This document shows positions 44,690 through 54,990 of a DNA stretch of 64,000 nt, one piece after another. The stretch is taken from NCBI GenBank assembly GCA_021234155.1, contig JAJEKV010000025.1:13359463-13423462 (forward strand), given 5' to 3'. Source of the stretch: Isoetes taiwanensis. Its lineage: Eukaryota; Streptophyta; Lycopodiopsida; Isoetales; Isoetaceae. Below the pieces are notes generated by a model that saw only the letters and a program-made list of their open reading frames with translations, made no database searches and was not told where the DNA came from. A program made the position numbers and the translations under genes. Positions within the stretch are counted from its first letter, which is position 1. The number at the start of each line of letters is the position of its first letter.

Positions 44690-46797
44690 TTAAGAAGAGA
44701 AATAATTTTCTCCTTTCAAGTCTAGCACAGAAGACCCTTCCCATGCTTCAGTTTCCTTTTTTCCAAGGATATGATCTGATGACGATATGGGAAATGTCTT
44801 AGAATGTGCAAGCACCTTATTGTTACTCTTAGCTGCAATCCTTGGGTACTTACTGTCACCAAGTTTCCCATTAGAACATAAATCGAGAAGGCTGCGGTTC
44901 AAAAAGGAGTAAACGTCCTCATCCTGCAGTCATAGCTTCAAAAGGTAAACAGGAGAAGACTATGCTATATGGCCCCTTAAAACCTGTGCCAAAAGATGTA
45001 TACAAACCAAAATAGAATATTCCTACCTTGCTAAGAACAACAATATGACTTTAAAAAAGGTGCATACTTGTTCAAAAGTATGCGGCGAGAGGCTTTAGAA
45101 CTGGCATTGATATCCCACAACCTCAGCGTATTGCCTGCTGAGCCCAAAGCAAGCAGGGAACCTTCACTGCTGGGATAAAACATGGAGTTTAGTTATTTAC
45201 ACATGGAATAAAGAATATCTTCAATTCCTAAATGTAGTACAGTGGAAAGCAAATTTCAATGAACATTTGGAAAATTTAATGCTGGCAAATTGGCTTTTCT
45301 GAATAGCACAATGGACAACCTCTTTGGCATATGTCATGAAACACTCAACAACCATTCATACATCCAGCGTCTAAACATTATCAGAGTTATGCTCACAATT
45401 AACAGCAAAATGCTCATGCGGTCATTTGCATCTAGCGGAATCTTCCTTCAAGCATGGGGTCATCAAAATCTCTCAAGATCTTAACGAAATGTTGTCTTAT
45501 GGTTATATGCAACATTTGCTTAAAATTCTTGAGATTCTGGAAACGACAAAGGGATATTACCTGAATGCAAGGCTCCATACACTACCCATGTGTCCTAGCA
45601 AAGGAGATACACATTTTGTGGTTGCCAAATCCCACATCATTATTGCACCATCTTCATCTCCAGATGCCATATAACGCCCATCAGGTGACATGGCCAAGGA
45701 CACGACCATTCCCCTATGTCCAGCAAATACACACATGCATTCCCCTGTTTGCACAACCCATAATCTTACGGTCTTGTCACTGGATCCAGTCGCAATATAG
45801 TTGCAATTGACATGCCATTGCACACACTGCAGGAAAGTAGTTCTCAAATACATTTAAATTATCATTTTGCTTCAAATCCTTAGAAGTCGCTTTATCTTTC
45901 TTTAGTTTCTTGTTCATCGTCCCGCTTTCCATCCAAGCTCGCTTCACGATCATCCGTATTAGTGGAGCCGCGATATATTTATAGATGGGCCCAATATATG
46001 ATGCTCACCTTCCCATCTTCACCTTCTATTTCTTTGGCTTCCAATGCGGCTTTGTCCATCTGATCTGCGATCTGTTCTTTCTTGAACCTATCTTCTACTA
46101 AATCCAAGCACCTGCAAATCATGGTAAATAACAAGATAGTTACTAAGCTTTTGAATAATATCAATAAAAGTTAACACCTTCTGCTTACCCCCCAGTAAAT
46201 CTCTTTCTGGTTAATAGAATCCAATGCCTCTTGCATTTTTCCAGGTAATGTAGGTGAGTCTTCTTCCTCGGGCAACTCCGAGGGCTGACCAGGAAAAACT
46301 GATCATAATCATATAAAGAAACAGACACATTTGGAACTTTGTTAGACCAACCTTTGAGATTTATGTAAGCATTCACAATTCCAAGCATCAGCATGGAATC
46401 TGTAATATGAAGGTATTGCAATAGAAGCTCGAAAAGAATCTTGAAGAAACTCACAATCAACAGTCAGAGATATTCATCTATCTGCTGCAAAATGAGATGC
46501 TTCAGGATTTCACTCAGTAAATATCAAGCACACAAGTTTCTTTCCTTTTCTTCCTGAATGCCTTATTGTTCAACACATAACACCTATGGAAGAAATATAG
46601 GAGGAAATTTACGTGGCATAATTTGATGTTAACCTTATTTTCACGCAATGTCTTTGCAATGTCATTCTCCTGCACATTTAATCGGCATGTCATTACCTTT
46701 AAATGTTCGGGGGATATAAAACCTTCAAGTTTTTGAAGGTCATGCAAATGCATCGCCTCGTGGTCCTCATCGGAACTTTGAAAAAATGTTCGAGCTG
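44690..46797 (-). pseudogene. TAF5: TAF5 gene fragment, exons of NTD2 and WD40 domain
   Basis: Minus-strand exons in TAF5 order. 46797-46613 (RTFFQSSDEDHEAMHLHDLQKLEG), about 46455-46352 (ELLLQYLHITDSMLMLGI), 46298-46189 (EALDSINQKEIYWG), 46111-46009 (LVEDRFKKEQIADQM), 45826-45561 (WHVNCNYIATGSSDKTVRLW; SPDGRYMASGDEDGAIMMWD), about 45170-45068 (EGSLLALGSAGNTLRLWDIN). TAF5 is a TFIID/SAGA-type scaffold subunit. The LisH N-terminus and the first WD repeats are missing, only about 180 bp separates the NTD and WD parts, and the 46189/46111 junction does not keep phase. A final frame 44902-44690 (NRSLLDLCSNGKLGDSKYPRI) is in line but not recognised as TAF5. Confidence 0.85.
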
Positions 46798-47124
46798 CTT
46801 ATAAGAGTGCATGCATTATATCATAATATCTTTTTTTAAAGGGTAACCACAGGGTACCATACCTTCTTGCGCAAATCCCTTTGAAACAAGATCCATGGAG
46901 GAATGGACAAAAACAGGGTAAAGAATGCAAAGCAGCTCATTCTGCAAAGCTCATAAAATTCCGATTCTGGTCTGCCCTCTTCCCGGCCCCTTTCTGCTCC
47001 ATCTGCGCTCCCTTTTCCATCATTTTTCCTTCAATCTCTCTCAGATCCAGCCCCAAACCTGATTAATCTTCACAACCCACTTGATTAATCGAATCTCGGA
47101 TGTGAAAGCGGAACAACACGAAAG

Positions 47125-47300
47125 CCGGTTAGCCGGTTTGCACAGCATCCACCCGACAACGCTGGCGACCGAGCACTTACAGGCACCAGCCAGTTTTTAG
47201 CAGTCACCAGTATATGCTAGGCATATGCCGGCATATACCTGGATATGCCCACATACCCACATAAACGAGGGTTTGCCCCCCTAGGGGCAACCCAAAAAGA
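47125..47300 (+). repeat. R repeat copy 2 (uninterrupted)
   Basis: Corresponds to the two halves flanking Helitron A. Starts near CCGGTTAGCCGGTT and ends TTGCCCCCCTAGGGGCAACCC (21 positions, near-palindromic tail). Possibly a SINE- or MITE-like repeat; no Pol III boxes assigned. Confidence 0.7.
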
Positions 47301-47349
47301 TACACTAGATATGTGCAAAAGCATGGCAGACTATCCATGCAATTCCAAC

Positions 47350-49266
47350 TTCTTCATGGCATAATTGGCAAAAAAAACAGGCAGAGGGGAATAGGATTGC
47401 TTTACATGGAAATAATGGTTTGTTGAGACCAACAGCTAGGACCTTGGCTGCCAGGGAGATATTTGAAAAATATATTGATTTCAATGCAGAGTCTATGCCA
47501 CACAAAAGCAGAAGGGATGAAAAGGGAAGAGCAGTTGTTGAGAAAAGGTTGCCATCACATTGTACTCAAAAGAGTAGTTTGGAAGAAGTGAATTCCCTAC
47601 TTCGAGAATTGGGAATTCTTCCAATATCCCAACCTAGCTTTAGTAGTTTATGGAAGAAGCATTTCAATCATGTCACCATAGCAACTTCAAACAACTTTGC
47701 AAAGTGCAATTTATGTGCTAAGTTGAAGGAGACTCTTGATAAGACTGTGCAACCTAGTCAAAGGGCTAGGATAAGGGAGCATATGAAGGACCATATGACT
47801 GACCAACTATCATGTAGATCATGTTATTGGATGTGGAGGACATTATCTGCATTGGAACCCAATAACGTGTGGAAGATCATACCCTTTACAGATCTCAATG
47901 ACTGGGGCAATCTTGCATGGGCAGACTCAAACCTACTATGGCCATTTTAGTTTGGAGTTGTGGAGTGATGGTCCAGATTTTCATATTGGGAGTATCATGA
48001 GGTGTTTGAGAAACTATGAAAATGGATACAATGGTCACCTCCAGGACCCTACAGCTAGCCAGGCACTACATAGAGCATTGTTAGATGGAAACCCTAACAA
48101 TATTGAAAAGTTCAGCAAGGCAAGGTTTAGGAAGCATGGGTCTAATGAACATGTTGGAGCTTCAACTTCACATGCGAGACCTCAAGATCTACCCAAAAGG
48201 TTTCTCTTGCAACTTGATAATTGTGTTGGCCAAAATAAGAACAGGTGGATGTTTTCTTTCCTATCCTACTTAACAGCTGTGGGGATATTTGAAAGAGTTA
48301 ATTTAGGGTTTCTTATGCCCGGCCATACCCATGAGGATATGGATGCATTATTTGGCAAATATAGTTGTATACTGAAGTAGCAGACAGTGACCAACTTTCC
48401 TAGGCTAATGGAAATCTTGCATGAATGCACTACTCCAAACCCTATAGCTTCTCTCATAGAAGAAGTGCTCGATTGGAAGAGCTTTGTGGATGGTTATACA
48501 TTGGATCTTGAAGGTCATTCCAGGCCTCTGCAGTTCACTTTTTGGGTGAGAGATGGGATTCCAATCTTCCAATGGAAGATGAGACCTTCAGAGGATGAGT
48601 GGAGAGGAGGGGAGGAACTAAGGAAGGAATCCAGGACTATATAAAGCATTGGCAAACCAATCCAGATGACACCAACCGTGCCTTGGTGGCTTACTGGAAG
48701 TGATTAACCTGTTGGGGGAGATAGACACATCCTCAGATGAATTGAAAGAAGGATGGTTGCCTAAAACTAGGTGGAAGACCTTAGCAGGTGCTGAGGATGT
48801 TGATGACACTGTAAGTAGCATTCGCAAGCAATATGCTCCTCCTCCTTCTGACAAACACTATGTTGGTCCTAAGAACAATAGACCAAAGTTTCTAGGCATG
48901 GATGCTTGTGCACCTTCCACTGACTTGGAATGCCACCAATTTGTAGTAGTAAAGCCAGCAGATTTAGATACATATCCAGTGTGGTTGGGGTTCACTATCT
49001 CTGATATTTGCAAAGAAGAAGGTAATATTAACGTCAACTATGTGCGGGTGGAATGGTGGTGTCCAGTGCATCAGTTGACCAACGTATCGGATAAAGAAAG
49101 GTACTCAGATTGTTGGACAAAGAGATGGAATATTTGGCTAGACTATGAAAGTGTTTTGTACTCATGGACTCCAAACACTATTCCAGCTAGAAATGCGAGA
49201 ATTACAATACCTCAGGATGTCAGGAAGAAGGCTATGATATCATTGGGGGTGCTTGAAGAAAGTTGA
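47350..49266 (+). pseudogene. DUF7869-type protein of element I, central and C-terminal part (putative transposase)
   Basis: After an acceptor-like AAAAAAACAG, the plus-strand frame reads IALHGNNGLLRPTART, AESMPHKSRRDEKGR and NFAKCNLCAKLKETLDKT (CX2C). One frame change near 47900 leads to FLLQLDNCVGQNKNRWMF and FLMPGHTHEDMDALFG. An in-frame TAG (48378-48380) precedes QTVTNFPRLMEILHE. After another change (about 48645-48700) the C-terminal part (GMDACAPSTDLECHQFVVV, VEWWCPVHQL) ends at 49266. LDN...NKN and GHTHEDMD are the conserved DUF7869 core. The stop lies about 170 bp from the element I TIR. At least one stop and two frameshifts. Confidence 0.75.
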
Positions 49267-49435
49267 ATAACTATGTAAATTTTTGTTATCACGTTTTTAT
49301 GATATGGTGCTATATTGTGAAATATTGACTATTTTGTAAATAACATGATATTACGTTTTCATAATTTTGAGGTGAAATGTGTGAATTTAAATATGCTACT
49401 AAAAACATGCAATATGAAATTTGTCCCAAAATTAA

Positions 49436-49466
49436 GACATAATCCCAATTTAATTGAATGATGGTT
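49436..49466 (-). repeat. Element I right terminal inverted repeat
   Basis: 31 bp, reverse complement of 3522-3552 with one mismatch. Followed by CCAA. Confidence 0.75.
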
Positions 49467-49570
49467 CCAAGGCTATACCATGTCTATGTCATACCATGTC
49501 ACAATGATTACCAAGTCTTTGCAAATTACCCAAGCATATAGGTACCAATGGAGACTCGAACTCGAGACCT

Positions 49571-49584
49571 GCTCTGATACCAAC
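49571..49584 (-). other. TRIM primer-binding site
   Basis: On the minus strand reads GTTGGTATCAGAGC, the plant retrotransposon primer site complementary to the 3' end of initiator-Met tRNA. It directly abuts the right LTR and fixes the element's orientation. Confidence 0.85.
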
Positions 49585-49742
49585 TATAACGTTCCTAACC
49601 GACATGCCCTTAACCAACTGGGCAAAACCGTCTAGATGTTTATGAGTAGTCGCTTCTACTCATTTATGCCGGTGTCTCGGGAATGCCCCACAGGCACATT
49701 CAAGGTTCGAATACTCGAGCGGTCTACCATGGGCTCGTTACA
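49585..49742 (-). repeat. TRIM 5' LTR (right copy)
   Basis: 158 bp, starts TATAACGTTCC and ends GCTCGTTACA. Seven transitions distinguish it from the left copy. It is followed directly by GTTGT and the resumed kinase frame. Confidence 0.88.
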
Positions 49743-50338
49743 GTTGTGCATCGTGATCTGAAGCCTGCAAATATTCTGATAAGCTCCGATGGAAAACCCT
49801 ACGATGTTAAAAAGTGTGCGATTTTGGTCTTTCTGCTTGTTTTAGTGCTTTAGATACTCCATATTTTTCTGAAGTGCTATTTAGCCCCAGATGTTGTGGG
49901 TCGAAGATACTCCAAGGAAGTTGATATTTGGGGGTTGGGATTATTCTTTATGAGGCACTTACGGGCTGGGGTGCATTTTCGAAACTCATATGCTCAGAAA
50001 TTGAGCGCAGGCTGGTTAATGGGGAGGATCTGACAGTTTCCCATTTAAATTTCCCTGCTCATGTATCATCCGAAGCAAAAGATGTTGTTCTGGCCATGTT
50101 GCAGCCTAATCCAGAAAAAAGAATATCGTTGCAGCATATTTTATTCCATCCCTAGGTGTTGAAGCAAACCAAATCAGTGGGCAGCAAACGAAATTGCAGA
50201 AACAAGCGTCAATGTCAAGAAGAAAATCAAGAGTTAGTTGTGCCCCATGTGCTCGTTAAACTCCAAAGATTAAATGGCGAATGGCAAGCTATTCCCATCG
50301 TCAATGACAAATTTCCTCTTCTTGGAAAGCTTTGCTGA
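49743..50338 (+). pseudogene. PEPRK/CDPK-like kinase, C-lobe half (decayed)
   Basis: Resumes the gene begun at 2920: VVHRDLKPANILISSDGKP (catalytic loop). A 1-bp loss comes just before DFGLSA, then PDVVGRRYSKEVDIWG, another 1-bp loss before GIILYEALTGWGAFSKL, and AMLQPNPEKRISLQHILFHP followed by TAG where the conserved Trp of HPW would be. The frame then continues VLKQTKSVG to a TGA at 50338. The frameshifts and nonsense codon are all in this detached half, consistent with decay after the insertion separated it from its promoter. Confidence 0.87.
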
Positions 50339-50960
50339 CATGGGTTCCTTGATCCAAAGAAAAAAATTTATGTTTAAGACATGTTATTGTTCTGTTCAGA
50401 CATGTTAGATTTTTATTTGTACATGATTTTTTCCCTTTTGCTTAAGGGGACTCTTGGAGAAGTATTATTTCTTTCTCCAATGTTATTGACTTTCTATATT
50501 CTTTGATGAGCTAGTTGTAGCTCACTATTGTACATACAAAGAATACAAAGATGTGAATACCACCATTCATCTTGAGATTATCTTTCTTTTTCTATTCAAT
50601 AATAATACCACTCCACATGAGAATTCCATTCATCTCATAGGGCTGAAGAAAGCATCATACAAGCCATTCAGGGTGAATTGATTTGTTCTTGTAGGCCGGA
50701 AAACATGAATTTTGTTTTCATTTATGTTAAATTTGTTAAAATGGAGAGAATAGACGAGGGGTTTTAATAGATAAAGTTTCACATAACATGTATTTTGTTT
50801 CCATTTATGTTAAATTTGTTAAAATGGAGAGAATAGACGAGGGGTTTTAGTAGATAAAGTTTCATATATGTAGTGGAGGACCCATCTTTGGTCAACTATA
50901 TTTAGGTTTGTCACTTTGTAAATGCCACACTTGTGTAAAGGTTTTTGACATTATACACAA
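50339..50960. other. 3' flank of the kinase gene
   Basis: Likely old 3' UTR and beyond. Contains a tandem pair of about 80 bp near 50708-50868 (TTTATGTTAAATTTGTTAAA, GGAGAGAATAGACGAGGGG in both). No other feature. Confidence 0.5.
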
Positions 50961-53783
50961 CTAGTAATGGTGCCCAGCGTTGCTGGGCATAATTTGGAAC
51001 TTGTAAGTGTCGGGAACCTGGAACTTGTGCATTTGCCTACAATAACTTCTAGACCATTGGAACTTTGCATTCGCATACAATAACTTCCAGGCCATTGAAT
51101 AATTTTGCAAACCTACAGATTGCAAGTCTGGGCCATCGGGTCATTTTGAGAGTCTGTAGATTGCAAGTGGTCATGTCTATGAGTTGTTGATGTTGTGTAT
51201 AAAATCTCATTGAGTCACTCTCTGTTGTTGATTGTATATGAATGTGGATATATTGTTGTAGCTATGATGTATTGTTGCTTATATATGAATATGGATGTGT
51301 GTTGTGGTTATGGATGTGTTGTGTTATGTAGATGTGTGTTGTGGCTATGGATGTGTTGTGAACACCACCACGTAACCTTTTGTAGGCATTGCATTATTGT
51401 GTGTGCGCTTACACAATTTGTTTATTGTGTTTTACTCCTTTATCTATAGCTACCTCTAAAAGTATTTTGCCTTTAATTAGAGCTACTTTTAAAAATAATG
51501 ACATTTTAATTGTAAAAGAAATAAATAATGAGACACATGTTTGTGACTCTTGCCAATTAAATATGTAACATTGCAAAATATGAAAGATGATCTTTTAATG
51601 GATTTTCTTAATATATATATCCCATGTTGAATTTATGGAAAACTAAGTTCTTTTCTTTAAGGCTTTGGAGACATGGCATAGAAGAACGTTAATGGAATCT
51701 CAACATTAAATTATGTTCTCATGAGACATGGCATTGAAGAATGAGCTTTCCAACCCTCGCTTAAAATCAACCAAATTTTAAAATCGACCTTTTGGCATTG
51801 AATAAAAACGGACATTGTAGCATGCAATAGAGAATTGAGTTGAGTCGAAAAAGGACATTGGAGCATAAAGGAGAGAATGAAGCATATCAAAATGGAACTT
51901 TTGTATCACTCGCTAGCCCAACAACAAACACTTAAGAGGGTTCTTATAAGGATAGCACTCTAGAAGTAGAGAAGGACTAAGCAAGATGGTCAATTGAAGG
52001 CTTAAAAAATGATTTTTTGAGAAAACAATATGCAAATTAGATTTACAATTGCGGCATGCGGTTTGTTCTTTTTCAATAGTGAGACTCTCACTTTCAATAC
52101 AAACATTGTTAGAATAGAGACAAACCGTGTTCCTTGTGTCATCTCTCGCACACACTATATAATGATTAATTGTATAGACAAAGACAATAGAATACATTTA
52201 ACAAAGACCTCTCTCAATCTCCTTTTGAATTCAAATGCAGCTAGAAAAGCTATAAAGTGGAAACTCGTGAGATCAAAGCCAAAGGCAAAGAAACCCGCAA
52301 AACATAGCAAACGCAGTTGATAATTTCGTTGTGGGTCATGTTGCATTGGCTTAATCAATGAACGCTAAATGAAGGCCCACTATGTGTGCAGCCATTCTTC
52401 AACTATTTGTCTTTGAGTTTTGTTGTTACAAAATCTACAAAGGGCATACCCGTCCCCTTAGCTCCTTTGGGTCACAACGTAATTTGACCACTTAAAATCA
52501 CTAAATATCGGCCTAGATATCAAGATGCAAAGTCCTAGAGATCAAGATGCCTTGACATCTCATGAAGAAAGCTAACGGGAACCTACTCTAAAAACCTGCA
52601 AAGAAATATCCAAAGGACCCCCCCCGGTTCGAAATGCATTGCACCGCGACCTCGCTTATAGCAACGGAGGATTATCCGGACAACAATAACTGGCCTTGCT
52701 TAGCACAAACAATGGCTACCCCATGCCCTCAAGACAATAAACAAGATGACTCTTTTTCCCCAACCTAACCACTTAATCTTGCATTCTCAGAAGCATTGCA
52801 AAGGTGCACCATTCGTGTTTTTGAATATAAGGGATTGAGTGAAAAATCCGGTTCGTATTATGAAGGAGCTAGCTATTTGAACAAATTTACTGATTGGCAA
52901 TACCTCTCAAAGATTTAGTATAGGATATAAGATGCACATATAATAACTTTCAAAGATGCAACACGTTTTGAATATTACCAAGAAAAAGAATTTTTAATCG
53001 ACTTGTAAAATCCTCTTTAGAACTGCATGGCAAACCTCAAAACGATGCATAACATCAACGAAGCTAGGTTACAATTCTGGGGCGACCATCTAACAGAAGT
53101 TGGATCCATAAAAGTTCTTCCAAAGATCCGGATCATGAAGAAGCATACCCGTTGTGTAGCTTGCTCTGGAATGTAAAAGGAAAGGTCTGCCATGCCAGCT
53201 TTTGAGATATTATCTACTCTGGTAGGGCTTTTGATCCAGTGAAGCTCAAAGGAAAATAGATGTAAGTTTCCTCAATATGCCATCAAAATCTGTAATTGTT
53301 CTTTAAGATTTTGAAAGATATTCCGAATCCGACTCCAACAGCCACCCAGGAACAAAAGCCTAGCAAACTCTGCTCATATGGCAAAACCTCCCTGGTAAAA
53401 GAATGATCCCATCTCCTCTCCTCTAGTTTCTTTCGTCTGCCAATATCATTCTCTTTTCCACTTGTTTCAACGCTACCAATGTGCTACACTGCCTTGCAGA
53501 TTAAGGCACTGAAAACTCTGGTCGGCCATGAAAACACGATGGGCAAGGGCAGGGAACGAATATAATGAAGATGGCTATGGCAACAATGATGAGCGATGCG
53601 GAGGAGGAAGAGTGGCAGGGCATCGAATCGGGTTTGGGCTTGGCCGCCATAGCCAGCCATCTCCAAAACAGGCAGCAGGGCTAAAATCTAAACCGCCTAA
53701 CCTAACTTTCTAAACTAAATCTGAGCCGTCAATTTTAGGGTTTCGTTGACGACATACTTACCCAATAACATTATAATATAGGA
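50961..53783 (-). mobile_element. Helitron B (non-autonomous), same family as Helitron A
   Basis: On the minus strand it starts A|TCCTATATTATAATGTTATT (at 53783) and ends GCCCAGCAACGCTGGGC, ACCATTACTAG|T (at 50961). The 5' 20-mer and the 3' hairpin are identical to Helitron A; the interior is unrelated. No Rep/helicase and no recognised captured gene. Plus-strand frames at 52030-52320 and 53528-53713 have no motifs. Confidence 0.88.
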
Positions 53784-54395
53784 TGTACATTAAATGACAT
53801 CAAGTGAAAATTCCTTCATGTACTTTATGTTATCTCTTATTGTTTGAATTGAATTTAAGAGCATTACATCAAAATTTCCTTTTAAAAGTGCATCTTATTC
53901 TCATATGGACAGCATGGTTCTTGTATCCATTGGCTTTTCACATGTCTTTTTTTCTTAGCGTCAATTTTGTTTTAAGCATTCACTTTAGTTTAATTTTACT
54001 CCTTTACATCTTTCACCCAGTACAATTATTTTTCATCTACGAATTATCTTTCGTCTAGGTTGTCAATCATGGCAATCCATATTCGTGATCCCAAAGAATG
54101 AGCTGCATCATTAGCTTTCCCAAACATGAGAAACTTCAGTTATGTTCAAAATACATAAAACATGAATACATAAATAAATAAATCTGAGTTCAAAATACAT
54201 AAATCTGAGTTCAAAATACATAAATGAATTTCAGTTATAATATCTCAGTTATGAGAAACATTAGTTTCGTTTGAATTGAAGGTTGACTCAAACCATATAG
54301 TCTCATGTTAACTCAAACACCAATACCCAAATGGGTTAATTCGGACCATCTTGCTACGGTTAATATAGAACATGTGTCCTAGGGTGAACTCAAGC
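53784..54395. other. Stretch without recognised gene
   Basis: AT-rich. Short direct repeats of TCAAAATACATAAATCTGAG near 54145-54225. No gene. Confidence 0.4.
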
Positions 54396-54990
54396 AACAT
54401 TGCAAAAGGATAGGGCTTAACTTGGACCATAGACACTAGGGTTAACTAAAGTTTATCTAGAGTTAACTAAAGTATTTCTGAAATTAATTCATGCATGCTG
54501 TTATGGAAGGTTCAGACCAGCTAATAATGGGAATACATTTTACACAAACCAATGGAAAGCTAAGACTGAGAAAAGAAATTGCAATTCTGAAATATTAATT
54601 TATTGTAACGCATTACAGTGCGGGCACAAATTTGTCCCTTGTTTCTTGATTCCCGCCAATCTGCTGGTGGATCTTGCTGATACATGCTCATTCGATCGAG
54701 ATGCAGGCGCTCATTCGGTCGAGGTGCGTAGGTTTTCTTTTCATAAAAAAATGTTTGAAGTAGTTTTGCGACATAGTCTAGAGTTCGAGCTGATTTTTTT
54801 TTTTTTTTTTTTCCTTCAATTTAAGTCAAAGTTAGCCTGTATATCAGACAGACATGCCTCAGAATTTGTCTTGGTTCTTAAACTTTGTAGCCTAGTTTCT
54901 CCAAAACAAATCCAGTTTTTCTTTTGAGAGATTAAAACATCCGAATCTAGATTAAATTTTTAGTCCTATTGAATCTTGATTGTAGGCCAT
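54396..54990 (+). repeat. Segmental duplicate A, copy 1
   Basis: Near-identical to 61096-62246 apart from an insertion in that copy (61204-61772). Contains an open frame from 54646 with no recognised domain. Ends abruptly at TTGTAGGCCAT, where the LINE remnant begins. Confidence 0.85.

Larger units (their letters stand above)
3522..49466. mobile_element. Element I: large TIR transposon with ParB-methyltransferase and DUF8039/DUF7869 genes
   Basis: Inverted 31-bp termini at 3522-3552 and 49436-49466 match with one mismatch. The outer bases are AACCATCAT and the inner bases GGGATTATGTC. CCAA flanks both sides (3518-3521 and 49467-49470), giving a 4-bp target duplication inside the TRIM. Subtracting the Gypsy element, element II and Helitron A leaves roughly 24 kb. 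The gene content is, on the minus strand, ParB-methyltransferase (18031 to 14170) and a HAD/NIF-like protein (13737-13089); and on the plus strand a DUF8039/DUF7869 gene seen as exons from 18423 to 49266. The long region 19.8-25.2 kb may include further nested elements. The boundaries rest on the TIR and TSD, seen directly; the unity of the element is inferred from gene order. Confidence 0.72.
3324..49742 (-). mobile_element. TRIM-type LTR element inserted in the kinase gene, hugely expanded by nested insertions
   Basis: Direct 158-bp repeats beginning TGTAACG and ending CGTTACA (with TATAACG and CGTTATA variants on the inner edges) bound the interval. The flanking GTTGT is present once on each side (3319-3323 and 49743-49747). 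A primer-binding site (complement of GTTGGTATCAGAGC) touches the right LTR and a purine tract touches the left one, so the element reads on the minus strand. Removing element I (3522-49466) and one CCAA leaves about 470 bp, the usual size of a TRIM with no coding capacity. The LTRs differ at 7 of 158 positions by eye, all transitions. Confidence 0.88.

Noticed and set aside
47420-49266. Coding content of the TRIM itself
   Set aside because: The frame is antisense to the TRIM and lies within the inner TIRs, so it belongs to element I.
54646-54927. Duplicated open frame MIPANLLVDLADTCSFDRD as a gene
   Set aside because: It recurs at 61892 only because of the segmental duplication; no domain, and poly-T gives part of its length.
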